Under the pieces are notes generated by a model. The model was not told the origin of the DNA. It did no database searches and saw nothing but the letters and a program-made list of their open reading frames with translations. From assembly GCA_046048135.1 (NCBI GenBank), contig JBJOGR010000009.1, positions 23,126-87,125 of the forward strand: DNA of 64,000 nt, in the 5' to 3' direction. A program made the translations under genes and the position numbers. Positions 19,921 to 28,122 of the stretch are shown piece by piece. Position 1 is the stretch's first letter. The number at the start of each line of letters is the position of its first letter. This DNA comes from ATZT02 sp046048135 (GTDB taxonomy: Bacteria > Actinomycetota > Actinomycetes > S36-B12 > UBA5976).

Positions 19921-19928
19921 AATTCATA

Positions 19929-19934
19929 ATTCTA
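19929..19934 (-). promoter_or_regulatory. Putative -10 box of the trmI-mpa-proteasome operon
   Basis: On the minus strand this reads TAGAAT and ends 8 bases before the trmI ATG. There is no Shine-Dalgarno site between them. It lies back to back with the promoter of the RecB-like gene in a 56-base divergent gap. Confidence 0.45.
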
Positions 19935-19947
19935 GATAATTATTACT

Positions 19948-19970
19948 TTGTCAGATCTTTGCCCTAAGGT
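19948..19970 (+). promoter_or_regulatory. RecA-NDp (PafBC)-type promoter of the RecB-like nuclease gene
   Basis: TTGTCA (19948-19953), then 11 bases, then TAAGGT (19965-19970), ending 6 bases before the ATG. The mycobacterial RecA-NDp consensus recalled here is TTGTCRGTG-N8-TANNNT, which also has 11 bases between TTGTCR and the -10 box. This match covers the six-base core, the following G, the spacing and the -10. A normal sigma-70 promoter would need about 17 bases. Regulation by PafBC, encoded 7-9 kb away, is inferred. Confidence 0.6.
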
Positions 19971-19976
19971 GTAATC

Positions 19977-20783
19977 ATGGAAACAACAATATTGTCACTC
20001 TCGCCATCAAGAATTTCAGATTTTCAACAATGTCCTCAACTTTATAAATATCGAGCCATAGACAAATTACCTGAAAGACCTGGTATAGACGCTTTGAGAG
20101 GATCAATTGTTCATTTAATTTTAGAAGACCTATTTAAGCTTGAAAAAAATCAAAGGAGCTTTGAATGGGCAGTAAAAGATATTGATAAATACATAGATAA
20201 AATTCTTGAAGAAGATTTTAATTATTATTGTGCTATCGATTCATCTTTAGATTTTCCAATTGATACATCCATTAATGTCGATCAAGATAAGATTCAAAAC
20301 TTAATATCTGAAATAAAAATTTTATTGGCAAACTATTTTCAAATAGAAGATCCGACAAGAATCGAGCCGAATTCCACAGAAGAATTAATAGAACACATTT
20401 TGACAGATAATATTTATCTAAAGGGCTATGTTGATCGAATAGATGTTTCGCCCCAAGGATGGATAAGGATAAATGACTACAAAACCGGTAAGTCTCCAAA
20501 TGAGAATTTTCAGTCTAAGGTTTTATTTCAGTTAAAATTTTATGCATTTGTAATTTATAAAAAGACCGGAAAACTGGCTAAACAATTACGATTATTATAT
20601 TTAAAAGATTCCAACATCTTAAGTTATGAACCTTCAGAAACAGATTTAGAAATTACTGAGAAAAAAATTCTTTCAATTGCACAAGATATCAACACTTCAA
20701 TAGTTGAGAATTCTTTTGCTCCAAAAACATCAAAATTATGTGAATATTGTTATTTCAAAAGCATATGTCCTGCTTTTAATTAA
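19977..20783 (+). CDS. RecB-family iron-sulfur nuclease (PD-(D/E)XK)
   Basis: The 268-residue protein resembles the nuclease domain of RecB/AddB. It starts with SPSRISDFQQCPQLYKYR, and has the PD-(D/E)XK signature around RINDYKTGKS. Four cysteines (Cys19, and Cys255, Cys258, Cys264 as C-X2-C-X5-C at the end) are spaced as in the 4Fe-4S nucleases of the AddB/Cas4 group. There is no helicase domain. An orthologue sits beside trmI in M. tuberculosis (Rv2119). A DNA-damage-type promoter precedes it. The stop codon interlocks with that of the convergent HAD gene (TTAA). A role in DNA repair is inferred. Confidence 0.88.
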   Translation: METTILSLSPSRISDFQQCPQLYKYRAIDKLPERPGIDALRGSIVHLILEDLFKLEKNQRSFEWAVKDIDKYIDKILEEDFNYYCAIDSSLDFPIDTSINVDQDKIQNLISEIKILLANYFQIEDPTRIEPNSTEELIEHILTDNIYLKGYVDRIDVSPQGWIRINDYKTGKSPNENFQSKVLFQLKFYAFVIYKKTGKLAKQLRLLYLKDSNILSYEPSETDLEITEKKILSIAQDINTSIVENSFAPKTSKLCEYCYFKSICPAFN

Positions 20784-21448
20784 ATACTTTGCCATTCTTT
20801 AACTAATTCTTGATGAATTACTTTTAAATCTTTTAAACCTAAACCCTGCAGTCCGTTTAAAATTCTCATTCCTCTTCTGGCATCCAGAAGAACTCGATCA
20901 GGTACGGCAATGGTGGGAACTCCTGCTCCTAAAGAACTTGTTATTCCCGTATTTGAATCTTCGAAAGCCAAACAATCTAGAACATCTAACCCAAAATGTC
21001 GAGCTGCTGCTAAATAAGGTTCGGGATGAGGTTTAGTTTCAGTGACATCATCTGAAGTTATTACTAAATCAAAAAAATCTTGATAAGAATTATTGATTAA
21101 TAGGGCATCTGCTAACACTCGATTAGAAGCAGTAACTAACGCAATTTTAATTCCCTGTTTTTTAGATTCTTTTATAATATCTTTCCAACCCGGAAGAAGT
21201 TCAGACTTATATTTTGAAAAACTATTTAACATTTCTTCAACAATTTGATCAAAAATAATTTCAGATTTTACATTTGCTTTTGCCCCCATGTATTCAACAA
21301 CTTTGAAAAGTGGCCCACCTATGGCTTGATTTTGATCATCTTCTTCCCAAGTTGAGCCATGCAACTCCATAACTCGTCTCTCGGCAGCCCACCACCTACT
21401 TTCGGTTTCAACGAGCGTGCCATCCATATCTATTAATAACGCACGCAA
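20780..21448 (-). CDS. HAD-superfamily phosphatase (beta-phosphoglucomutase-like)
   Basis: The product is a haloacid-dehalogenase-type hydrolase, probably a small-molecule phosphatase or phosphomutase. It has motif I LLIDMDGTLVETE at the N-terminus, motif II around LVTASNR, a conserved lysine in ETKPHPEPY, and motif III AFEDSNTGITSS. The cap domain is of the alpha-helical type. I chose the TTG at 21448 because AAGGAG at 21461-21466 is only one base from the alternative TTG at 21457 and ten bases from this one; the N-terminus then reads MRALLIDMDG. The substrate cannot be predicted. Confidence 0.82.
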   Translation of the reverse strand: MRALLIDMDGTLVETESRWWAAERRVMELHGSTWEEDDQNQAIGGPLFKVVEYMGAKANVKSEIIFDQIVEEMLNSFSKYKSELLPGWKDIIKESKKQGIKIALVTASNRVLADALLINNSYQDFFDLVITSDDVTETKPHPEPYLAAARHFGLDVLDCLAFEDSNTGITSSLGAGVPTIAVPDRVLLDARRGMRILNGLQGLGLKDLKVIHQELVKEWQSI

Positions 21449-21529
21449 TTTGGACAAACTCCTTATTCAATGGGGATACATTGGTCAATTATGCAAATAC
21501 ATCCAACCTTATGTAGATTAGAGATTACT

Positions 21530-21557
21530 TTGAAATCATGCATTTTGAGCGTATTTA
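21530..21557 (+). promoter_or_regulatory. Putative promoter of the PAC2 gene
   Basis: TTGAAA (21530-21535), a 16-base spacer and TATTTA (21552-21557) lie in the 115-base divergent gap. The -35 is good, the -10 lacks the final T. Unlike the leaderless genes nearby, this gene has a strong AGGAGG site. Confidence 0.4.
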
Positions 21558-21563
21558 ACTCTC

Positions 21564-21569
21564 AGGAGG
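21564..21569 (+). promoter_or_regulatory. Consensus Shine-Dalgarno site of the PAC2 gene
   Basis: AGGAGG is a full match to the anti-Shine-Dalgarno sequence, only 3 bases before the GTG start at 21573. The strength of the site is unusual in this window, where many genes have weak or no sites, and the spacing is short. Confidence 0.7.
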
Positions 21570-21572
21570 AAC

Positions 21573-22427
21573 GTGAATTTAGACATTAAATCTGTAAAAG
21601 AATATCTAGGCAAAAATCCAGTTGCCATATGTTCTTTTTTAGGTTGGAACGATGCAGCAGAGACTGCATCTAATGTCATTGACCATCTAATTGAAGTATG
21701 GGATGCAACTGAAATAACTTCCATTGATCCAGATCCTTATTACGATTTTCAAGTGGCACGTCCTCGTGTGCGTCTTACAGATGAAGGTAAGCGAGTTATC
21801 GATTGGCCTACAACCCGTATTTTTTTAGCAGATCCTCCTGGATCTCCAAATTCAATTCTTCTAGTCCAAGGCATAGAACCAAATTTAAAATGGAAAAATT
21901 TTGTAAGTGAACTATTAGATATTTTTGACGACTATGAAGTCTCTCTAATTATTTCTTGTGGTGCATTGTTAGCAGATGCGCCACATACAAGACCTGTTCC
22001 AGTTACAACTGTGGCTGCAACACCAGAACTAACTGAGAATTTAGATTTAGAACCATCTGCCTATGAAGGTCCAACAGGAATAATTGGAGTAGTCCAGGAC
22101 GAGGCTACTGAGCGCGATATTGCTTCGATTTCGTTATGGGCTGCGATACCTCACTATGTTTCTTCACCACCAAATCCCAAAGCAACACTTGCTGTTATTT
22201 CAAAATTAGAAGATTTGTTGGATATTTCAATTCCGCTAAATGATTTGATCGATGAATCAAGAGCATGGCAAGAAGGTGTTGACCAACTCTCAGCCGAAGA
22301 CGATGAAATTAAAGAATATGTAACAAAATTAGAGTCATCTGTGGATGCATCTGATCTACCTGAAGCTAGCGGAGAAGCTATTGCAAGAGAATTTGAACGA
22401 TATCTAAAACGAAGAACTAAAGACTAA
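21573..22427 (+). CDS. PAC2-family protein (proteasome assembly chaperone-like)
   Basis: The 284-residue protein belongs to the PAC2 family, named after a eukaryotic proteasome assembly chaperone. In actinobacteria (for example Rv2125) its function is not established. Typical features are the N-terminal SFLGWNDAAETASN segment, RIFLADPPGSPN, and a central ISCGALLADAPHTRPV segment, with an acidic helical C-terminus. It starts with GTG after AGGAGG. The homologue is syntenic with the proteasome region in mycobacteria, but a link to bacterial proteasome assembly is only suggested by name and place. Its stop codon interlocks with that of pgi (CTAA). Confidence 0.87.
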   Translation: MNLDIKSVKEYLGKNPVAICSFLGWNDAAETASNVIDHLIEVWDATEITSIDPDPYYDFQVARPRVRLTDEGKRVIDWPTTRIFLADPPGSPNSILLVQGIEPNLKWKNFVSELLDIFDDYEVSLIISCGALLADAPHTRPVPVTTVAATPELTENLDLEPSAYEGPTGIIGVVQDEATERDIASISLWAAIPHYVSSPPNPKATLAVISKLEDLLDISIPLNDLIDESRAWQEGVDQLSAEDDEIKEYVTKLESSVDASDLPEASGEAIAREFERYLKRRTKD

Positions 22428-24016
22428 CTTTTCCTGTAAATCTTGAGGTTTTCTTCTGTGGACTGATCAAATTTATCTTTACTGTCCCCTTTTATTTTTT
22501 TATAAATCTGTTTAGCATTTGATTTACCAAGTTCGACTCCAAATTGATCAAAAGAGTTAATATTTAAAATAAACCCTTGAAGCATAATGCTTATTTCATA
22601 GAACGATATTAATTGACCTAAGTTATAAGCATCTAGCTGTTCAAGCCAAACAATATTGGAAGGCCGATTACCAGGCATAACTTTATGTTTAACTAAATCA
22701 GGAAGCGTTTTTTCTCTTTTTAACTCTTTCTCATTTTTTCCACTCATCATCGTCATACTTTGAGCAAGAGCATTTGCAACCAATTGATCATTAAATAATT
22801 TATCTTTCCCATAATTATTTTTAATTAGAATAAAATCAACGGGAATAACTTGATTACCTTGTTGAATCATTTGGAAGAATGAATGTTGAGAATTAGTACC
22901 CGGTTCCCCAAAAATTATGGGTGAGTTAAGTAATTTAGATTTCTTACCATTTAATTGGACGCTTTTTCCATTGCTTTCCATCCAGGTCTGTTGTAGAAAT
23001 GCTGGAAATTTAGAAAGAAGTGACGAATAAGGGATAATTGCTAAAGAATAAAAATTCATGAAATTTAAATTCCATACACTTACAATCGCATGCCAAAAAG
23101 AAGGATTATCTTTTAAATCACATTTGCTCAATACCTTGTCATATTCACCAGCCCCTTTCTTCATTTGGATAAAAGTTTTAGAACCATAACCTAGTGCAAT
23201 TGAAAGACCAACTGAACTAAATAGCGAATACCTACCCCCTACCCAATCCCAAAACAAGAAAGTGCGATCTTCGTTTATTCCAAATTTTTTACTTTGGGAT
23301 ATATCAGTGGTTATTGCAACTATGTTTTCTGAAACATTTTTTTTTGAATCGTTATTTTGAAGCCATCTTTGAATATATTTTGCATTTTCTAGTGTTTCCA
23401 GAGTGGTGAAGGTTTTACTTATTATTAGTAACAAAGTTCTATTTGGGTTTAAACCTTTTAAAACAGTATCTAAATACACTTGATCAATATTGGATACAAA
23501 GTGTACATTCACTAATCCATCATGTTCACTTTTTAAAGCCTCATAAATCATGTTGGGACCAAGATCAGATCCGCCAATACCAACACTTATTACATCAGTA
23601 AAAGTCTCATTACTAAAACTCTTTATTGCACCTTTTCTAACATCATCTGCATATTTTAAGAATTTTTTCTCTTCAATTCCTATTTGTTTTATATATTCAT
23701 TTGAATCAGAATCATGGTTTTCTTTCCTTAGCCAGAAGTGACCAACCTGTCTATTTTCAGTGATATTGACTTTGTTTCCATTCAATAAGTCCGTGATCCT
23801 TTTTTTAATATCTGTATTAGAAATTAAATTTTGAAATACTTTCTTAGTGGCATTATCAATAAAATTTTTACTGTAATCAAAATTTATACTTGAAAAATCA
23901 GCACTAAATTTTTGGTAACGCTTTATGTCTCTTTTGAATAAATTGATTAAATCTGTATTTTTGAGTTTTATAGAAGCTTTTTTTAACTTTACAGAATCTT
24001 TAGCTTTAATTATCAC
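22424..24016 (-). CDS. pgi: Glucose-6-phosphate isomerase
   Basis: Pgi interconverts glucose 6-phosphate and fructose 6-phosphate. The 530-residue protein has the sugar-isomerase domains with the conserved stretches SVGIGGSDLGP, VSNIDQ, SKTFTTLET, DWVGGRYSLFSSVG and FGEPGTNSQHSFFQ, and the C-terminal VWLEQLDAYNLGQLI. Family membership is clear. Its place between the PAC2 gene and mshC is unusual; in Streptomyces pgi lies close to the tkt-tal-zwf region. It ends one base before mshC would begin its stop, so the two genes form one transcript with mshC upstream. Confidence 0.95.
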   Translation of the reverse strand: MIIKAKDSVKLKKASIKLKNTDLINLFKRDIKRYQKFSADFSSINFDYSKNFIDNATKKVFQNLISNTDIKKRITDLLNGNKVNITENRQVGHFWLRKENHDSDSNEYIKQIGIEEKKFLKYADDVRKGAIKSFSNETFTDVISVGIGGSDLGPNMIYEALKSEHDGLVNVHFVSNIDQVYLDTVLKGLNPNRTLLLIISKTFTTLETLENAKYIQRWLQNNDSKKNVSENIVAITTDISQSKKFGINEDRTFLFWDWVGGRYSLFSSVGLSIALGYGSKTFIQMKKGAGEYDKVLSKCDLKDNPSFWHAIVSVWNLNFMNFYSLAIIPYSSLLSKFPAFLQQTWMESNGKSVQLNGKKSKLLNSPIIFGEPGTNSQHSFFQMIQQGNQVIPVDFILIKNNYGKDKLFNDQLVANALAQSMTMMSGKNEKELKREKTLPDLVKHKVMPGNRPSNIVWLEQLDAYNLGQLISFYEISIMLQGFILNINSFDQFGVELGKSNAKQIYKKIKGDSKDKFDQSTEENLKIYRKS

Positions 24017-24017
24017 T

Positions 24018-25223
24018 CTAAAAACTCAATCCGAATAGATTATTCATTACTAAATCTAATGATACCAAATCACTATTTTCTTCAAATTTTTCAATATTTA
24101 AAACAAATTCTATGGCTGAAGCAAAGTCTAAATTATTCAATATTAAATCAAGTATTGAATCAAGATCTTTAAATCCAATAAACTTTGATTTCAAACTTCT
24201 TAATTGATCTAGGACTGCCACTAACTTTTCAATTTCAACGAATTCAAACTCCCAATCTTCATCCCATTTTTTTGAAATGAGCATTAATCTGATTAATAGT
24301 GGGTCAATTCCTTTATTTATCAACTGGTGTACAAAAACGAGATTCCCTTTGGATTTACTCATTTTGCTTCCCTCATAAGCAACCATTCCAACGTGACAAA
24401 AGATCTGAGCGAAATCTGAATTTTTGGTTATTTTTGTAATTTCATCGCACATTGCATGATGTGGATATATTAAATCTTTACCTCCACCTTGAATATCAAA
24501 AGGTAATTTTAAATACTTTTGCGCCAAACTTACACACTGAATATGCCATCCAGGTCTTCCATTCCCAAAATTTGTTTTCCATTCTGGCTCGTCACTTGCA
24601 GATGCCCTCCATAAAATCGGATCGAGTGGATTTATTTTTCCTAAAGTTGTGACATCACAACCTCTTTCAGACGCTATTTGAATCAATTCATCATTACTCT
24701 TATTGCCTGCCAAGTGAGAGTTAAAATTTGATTGTTTTTTAAAGTATGTTTTGTCATTCAACCTATATGAATGATCCTTGATTTGATCAATTTCCTGAAT
24801 AATTAAATCAATATTTTCCTCCACACCTACAAAAAAATCTGGAGGAATGACATTTAATGCTCTCATATCATTTCTATAAATTTCTACCTGTTCTTTTACG
24901 ATTTCTCGCCATGGCTGATTGCTTAATCTTGCTCTTTCAAACAGAGGATCATCTAAATCAGTTACATTCTGAGCATAAATTGTATCTTGGCCAATAAAAT
25001 TAAGTACTCTAATAATTGAATCAAATGTTACATAGGTAAACGCGTGTCCAAGATGTGCGGAATCGTAAGGAGTAATTCCACAAACATATAATTTTAAAGG
25101 TTCTGATTTTCTTAAAATTGAAGTTATTTTTTGATTACTAGATTCATATAGTCTTAATTGTTTTTGTAAGTAATTTTCTTGATTTTGAACCTTATAAAAC
25201 TTAGGTTTCATCCAACTTTGCAT
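24018..25223 (-). CDS. mshC: Cysteine:1D-myo-inositol 2-amino-2-deoxy-glucopyranoside ligase (mycothiol)
   Basis: MshC joins cysteine to GlcN-inositol, the third stage of mycothiol synthesis. It is a CysS paralogue that activates cysteine with ATP. The N-terminus MQSWMKP matches the MshC hallmark MQSW. The zinc-site Cys48 lies in YVCGITPYD, the HLGH signature is at 57-60, and KMSKS at 287-291. At 401 residues it is MshC length, shorter than CysS (about 460) because the anticodon-binding domain is missing. The gene lies before the same three conserved genes as in mycobacteria (Rv2130c onward). Other msh genes are not in the window. Confidence 0.93.
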   Translation of the reverse strand: MQSWMKPKFYKVQNQENYLQKQLRLYESSNQKITSILRKSEPLKLYVCGITPYDSAHLGHAFTYVTFDSIIRVLNFIGQDTIYAQNVTDLDDPLFERARLSNQPWREIVKEQVEIYRNDMRALNVIPPDFFVGVEENIDLIIQEIDQIKDHSYRLNDKTYFKKQSNFNSHLAGNKSNDELIQIASERGCDVTTLGKINPLDPILWRASASDEPEWKTNFGNGRPGWHIQCVSLAQKYLKLPFDIQGGGKDLIYPHHAMCDEITKITKNSDFAQIFCHVGMVAYEGSKMSKSKGNLVFVHQLINKGIDPLLIRLMLISKKWDEDWEFEFVEIEKLVAVLDQLRSLKSKFIGFKDLDSILDLILNNLDFASAIEFVLNIEKFEENSDLVSLDLVMNNLFGLSF

Positions 25224-25240
25224 TTATGACACCTTTTATC

Positions 25241-26020
25241 TCAAAAAATTGGCCAAGGAATTGCCGGCCATTCTTTACTAGGCTCTGGGAATTTACCTAG
25301 TTGCAACACTACCTCAATACGATTTAATGCAGCTTGCATTTCTTCAAAACTCAATAAATCGTTTCGATTTTCAATCCAATTTGCTATCTCTTTCTTAGCT
25401 TTTTCAAATAGTTGTAAATCCTCTTTTTGGAACTTCTCTCCTATCCAGCCCCACAAAATTGTTCTCAATTTATTTTCCTGATGCCAAGTTAATCCATGGT
25501 CAATCATCCAAATTTTTCCATTTCCATCTTTTAAAATATGACCACCTTTTCTATCTGCATTATTAATAATCAGGTCAAATATCGCGATTTTTCTCAGATT
25601 CTCTTCGTCCTCATGAGCCAAACATACTAATTTATTAAGTTCATCGTAACCATTTATAACTTTCTTATAGTAGTAAGGAATCTCAGATTCACTTCTTACA
25701 ATTATTAATTGATTACTAACTTCCTCTATCCATTCTTGTACTAAACACTCCCCGATTTCTGGAATATTTCTAGATACAGATAAAGGAACCAAATTAAGTT
25801 CTAAGCTATGGCTTAATTCAAATGTAGCAAGTTCTCTATTATTTAGATCTAATTCTGGAAAATCCCACAATGGTCTAATTAATGCCGCAGGCTTAATAAT
25901 TACTGAAATTTCAGAATCATTCTTTTTTATCTTTGCTTTTATTGCTCCATTTGAAGATTCTGGAATTAGTCCTTGAATTTCAATGTCACCAGTTAATAAT
26001 AAATCTCTTTTTTCTTCCAC
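25241..26020 (-). CDS. SCO1664-family protein with PI3/4-kinase-like catalytic motif
   Basis: The 259-residue protein belongs to a conserved actinobacterial family sometimes annotated as phosphatidylinositol kinase-like. The segment FDLIINNADRKGGHIL followed by MIDHGLTWH carries the DXXXXNXDR and D-H pattern of the kinase fold. Function is not established. GTG start. It is one of three adjacent genes (with DUF3090 and a phosphoglycerate-mutase-like gene) between mshC and uppP in the same order as in M. tuberculosis, which suggests that they work together. Confidence 0.75.
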   Translation of the reverse strand: MEEKRDLLLTGDIEIQGLIPESSNGAIKAKIKKNDSEISVIIKPAALIRPLWDFPELDLNNRELATFELSHSLELNLVPLSVSRNIPEIGECLVQEWIEEVSNQLIIVRSESEIPYYYKKVINGYDELNKLVCLAHEDEENLRKIAIFDLIINNADRKGGHILKDGNGKIWMIDHGLTWHQENKLRTILWGWIGEKFQKEDLQLFEKAKKEIANWIENRNDLLSFEEMQAALNRIEVVLQLGKFPEPSKEWPAIPWPIF

Positions 26021-26023
26021 AAT

Positions 26024-26572
26024 TTATCTTTTATACCCATTTGCTCTGGCGCAAATATGTCCTTGTTGGCCTAATGGTTCTTGACAGAAAGGACACGGTT
26101 GTCTTCCAGCTGAGACAAGTCTGCGTGCTCGTTCCGAAAAATTACGACCTTGAACTGCAGTTAAATAAACTCTTAATACATCCGGTCCACTGGTTTCATT
26201 ACTATCAATTTCTGGAACCTGTTCATCACTTTCTGCATGTGCTTCGACAATTAAATTCTTATTTTTAATGTTCCAACCAAGACTCAATACCCCAGTTCTA
26301 AATTCTTCACTGATTGGATTATCTAAAGGCTCTAAATCTAAATTCCTTGAATCAAATTTAATTGGAATAGATTCATCATTCGAATCATTTTTTATTTGGT
26401 CTAGTAAAATGTCTATTCTTTCAGCAAGTATTGCAACTTGAGATTTTTCGACAACTACGCTATTAATTACATTTTTTGATTTAGCTTGAAGAAAAAATAT
26501 TCTTTCCCCAGGTTGTCCCACTGTTCCTGGCACAAATCTTTCCGGGTTTGGATGAGCAAATATTTTACGCAT
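26024..26572 (-). CDS. DUF3090 family protein with C-terminal zinc-knuckle-like motif
   Basis: This is a conserved actinobacterial protein of unknown function (homologue of Rv2134c). The 182 residues include an acidic middle and a C-terminal cysteine cluster, Cys160, Cys163, His172 and Cys174 in CPFCQEPLGQQGHIC, which probably binds zinc. Its ATG shares one base with the stop of the upstream mutase-like gene (TAATG). Always found with the SCO1664-like gene, it may be its partner; that is inference. Confidence 0.85.
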   Translation of the reverse strand: MRKIFAHPNPERFVPGTVGQPGERIFFLQAKSKNVINSVVVEKSQVAILAERIDILLDQIKNDSNDESIPIKFDSRNLDLEPLDNPISEEFRTGVLSLGWNIKNKNLIVEAHAESDEQVPEIDSNETSGPDVLRVYLTAVQGRNFSERARRLVSAGRQPCPFCQEPLGQQGHICARANGYKR

Positions 26573-27219
26573 TATCCTGCACCCCCACCCAAATCAGACT
26601 TTGATTTTGAAATCAAATCAAGTCGATTATTCATGCTTTTGACTAAAACTTGTTTTTTCCAAACATCAACTATTGAGATGGAACTTGGATCTATTATCAC
26701 TTTTTGAAAATTATCTAAATTTATTCCCAAGCAATCGGCGATAAATAATCTAATCGGATCTCCATGCGAGACAATCAATAAATTGTCATCTTTCTTCATT
26801 TTGTTCGCTTCTTTCAGAATGAACTTCTTAAATCGATTTAAAATATTTGTAAATGACTCCCCGCCCGGAAAAGTGACTTTACTTGGTGAATTTTGAACTA
26901 ACTTCCATAATTTCTCTTTCCTTAAATCTTTCAACTTTTTGTTCTGCCATTTTCCGTAATCACACTCATTTAATTCATTTGATATTTGAATCTTTATCTT
27001 ATGATTGTTATTTTTACTTATAATTTCTGCTGTTGAGACACATCTTTCCATCGGACTTGAAATGACTTTCTTAAATTTGATGTCGCTCAAGGCGAAAGCG
27101 GTTTTTAAAACTTGATTCAAACCTTCACTATCAAGAACTACACCTTTAGTTCTACCTGCGAGTATTCCTTCTTTATTCGCATTGGTTCTTCCGTGTCTTA
27201 CTAAATAGATTCTGGGCAC
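26572..27219 (-). CDS. Histidine phosphatase family protein (MSMEG_4193-type)
   Basis: The 215-residue protein is of the phosphoglycerate-mutase superfamily. It has the catalytic LVRHGRT with His9 as the phosphate acceptor, the SSPMERCVSTAEII segment with an arginine, and VSHGDPIRL near residue 150 with the second histidine. Members act as broad phosphatases. It is the first of the conserved trio between uppP and mshC and starts with GTG. Substrate unknown. Confidence 0.87.
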   Translation of the reverse strand: MPRIYLVRHGRTNANKEGILAGRTKGVVLDSEGLNQVLKTAFALSDIKFKKVISSPMERCVSTAEIISKNNNHKIKIQISNELNECDYGKWQNKKLKDLRKEKLWKLVQNSPSKVTFPGGESFTNILNRFKKFILKEANKMKKDDNLLIVSHGDPIRLFIADCLGINLDNFQKVIIDPSSISIVDVWKKQVLVKSMNNRLDLISKSKSDLGGGAG

Positions 27220-27228
27220 TTGATAATT

Positions 27229-28047
27229 CTAGATCGGATTGATAATTTGTGCATTTAGAAGTAGTAAAACAATAATCGCAAGAATTATTCGATAAATCAC
27301 AAAACTATTTAGAGAATGCTTTCCTAGCCATTTTATCAGCCAAGCGATACTTAAATATCCAACGATGAAAGCAATAGCAGTTGCTAATAATGTGGGTCCC
27401 CATCCAACTGGATTGTTTTTCGATATATCTAATAATTCATAAAGCCCCGACAGGACAATGGCGGGAACACTTAGCAAAAATGAAATTCTTGCTGCAGCAT
27501 CTCTTTTAATTTTTAAAAATCTTGCCGCTGTAATAGTTGCCCCTGATCTTGAGAAACCTGGTATCAATGCAAGTGATTGAGCAATTCCAATTATGAGAAT
27601 ATGCTTGCTGGAAATATCTTGAATTTCTTTTTCCTGTTTATTAAATCGATCTGCCAAGTACATTACGAAGGAGAATCCAAGCAAAATTACTGCCACGAGG
27701 TATAGGTTTCTGGCACTAGTTCTAATGAAATCTTGAGCAAAAAAACCAATTAGAGAAATTGGAATCGTAGCGACCAAAATTGAAATTCCAAGCTTAAAAT
27801 TGAAATCCCTATTTTTTTTATTAAATAATCCTTTAATTAAAGACATTAAGATTTGGTATAAATCTTTTTTAAAATAAATTAATACAGAAAAAATCGTGCC
27901 TATTTGAGTTACTGCAGTGAAGGAGGCGCCAAAATCCTTACTGCCAAATAAAGCTGGGACGATTCGCAAATGAGCGCTGGAGGAGATTGGCAAGAATTCG
28001 GTTATTCCTTGCACTACCCCTAAAAAGCCAGCTAGCCACCATTCCAC
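27229..28047 (-). CDS. uppP: Undecaprenyl-diphosphatase UppP (BacA)
   Basis: This integral membrane phosphatase recycles undecaprenyl pyrophosphate to the lipid carrier used for peptidoglycan and other wall polymers. The 272-residue protein has the signatures EFLPISSSAHL at about 17-27 and PGFSRSGATI near 158-167, with many hydrophobic segments. A GTG start is preceded by GGGAG seven bases upstream. The N-terminal MEWWLAGFLGVVQG is normal for the family. It stands first of the run uppP - mutase - DUF3090 - SCO1664 - mshC - pgi. Confidence 0.95.
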   Translation of the reverse strand: MEWWLAGFLGVVQGITEFLPISSSAHLRIVPALFGSKDFGASFTAVTQIGTIFSVLIYFKKDLYQILMSLIKGLFNKKNRDFNFKLGISILVATIPISLIGFFAQDFIRTSARNLYLVAVILLGFSFVMYLADRFNKQEKEIQDISSKHILIIGIAQSLALIPGFSRSGATITAARFLKIKRDAAARISFLLSVPAIVLSGLYELLDISKNNPVGWGPTLLATAIAFIVGYLSIAWLIKWLGKHSLNSFVIYRIILAIIVLLLLNAQIINPI

Positions 28048-28088
28048 GTGATTCTCCCGACTTTTTAGTCAATTTAACTGAAATGAAT

Positions 28089-28116
28089 TTGCTTATTTCA
28101 ATTATTGCAATAACCT
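28089..28116 (+). promoter_or_regulatory. Promoter of the aldo/keto reductase gene
   Basis: TTGCTT (28089-28094), a 16-base spacer and TAACCT (28111-28116). The -10 box ends 6 bases before the ATG at 28123, so the mRNA is probably leaderless. Confidence 0.55.
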
Positions 28117-28122
28117 CACAAT

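Noticed and set aside
24018..25223. Cysteinyl-tRNA synthetase
   Set aside because: The length of 401 residues, the MQSW start and synteny with mycobacterial mshC fit MshC; the anticodon-binding domain of CysS is missing.
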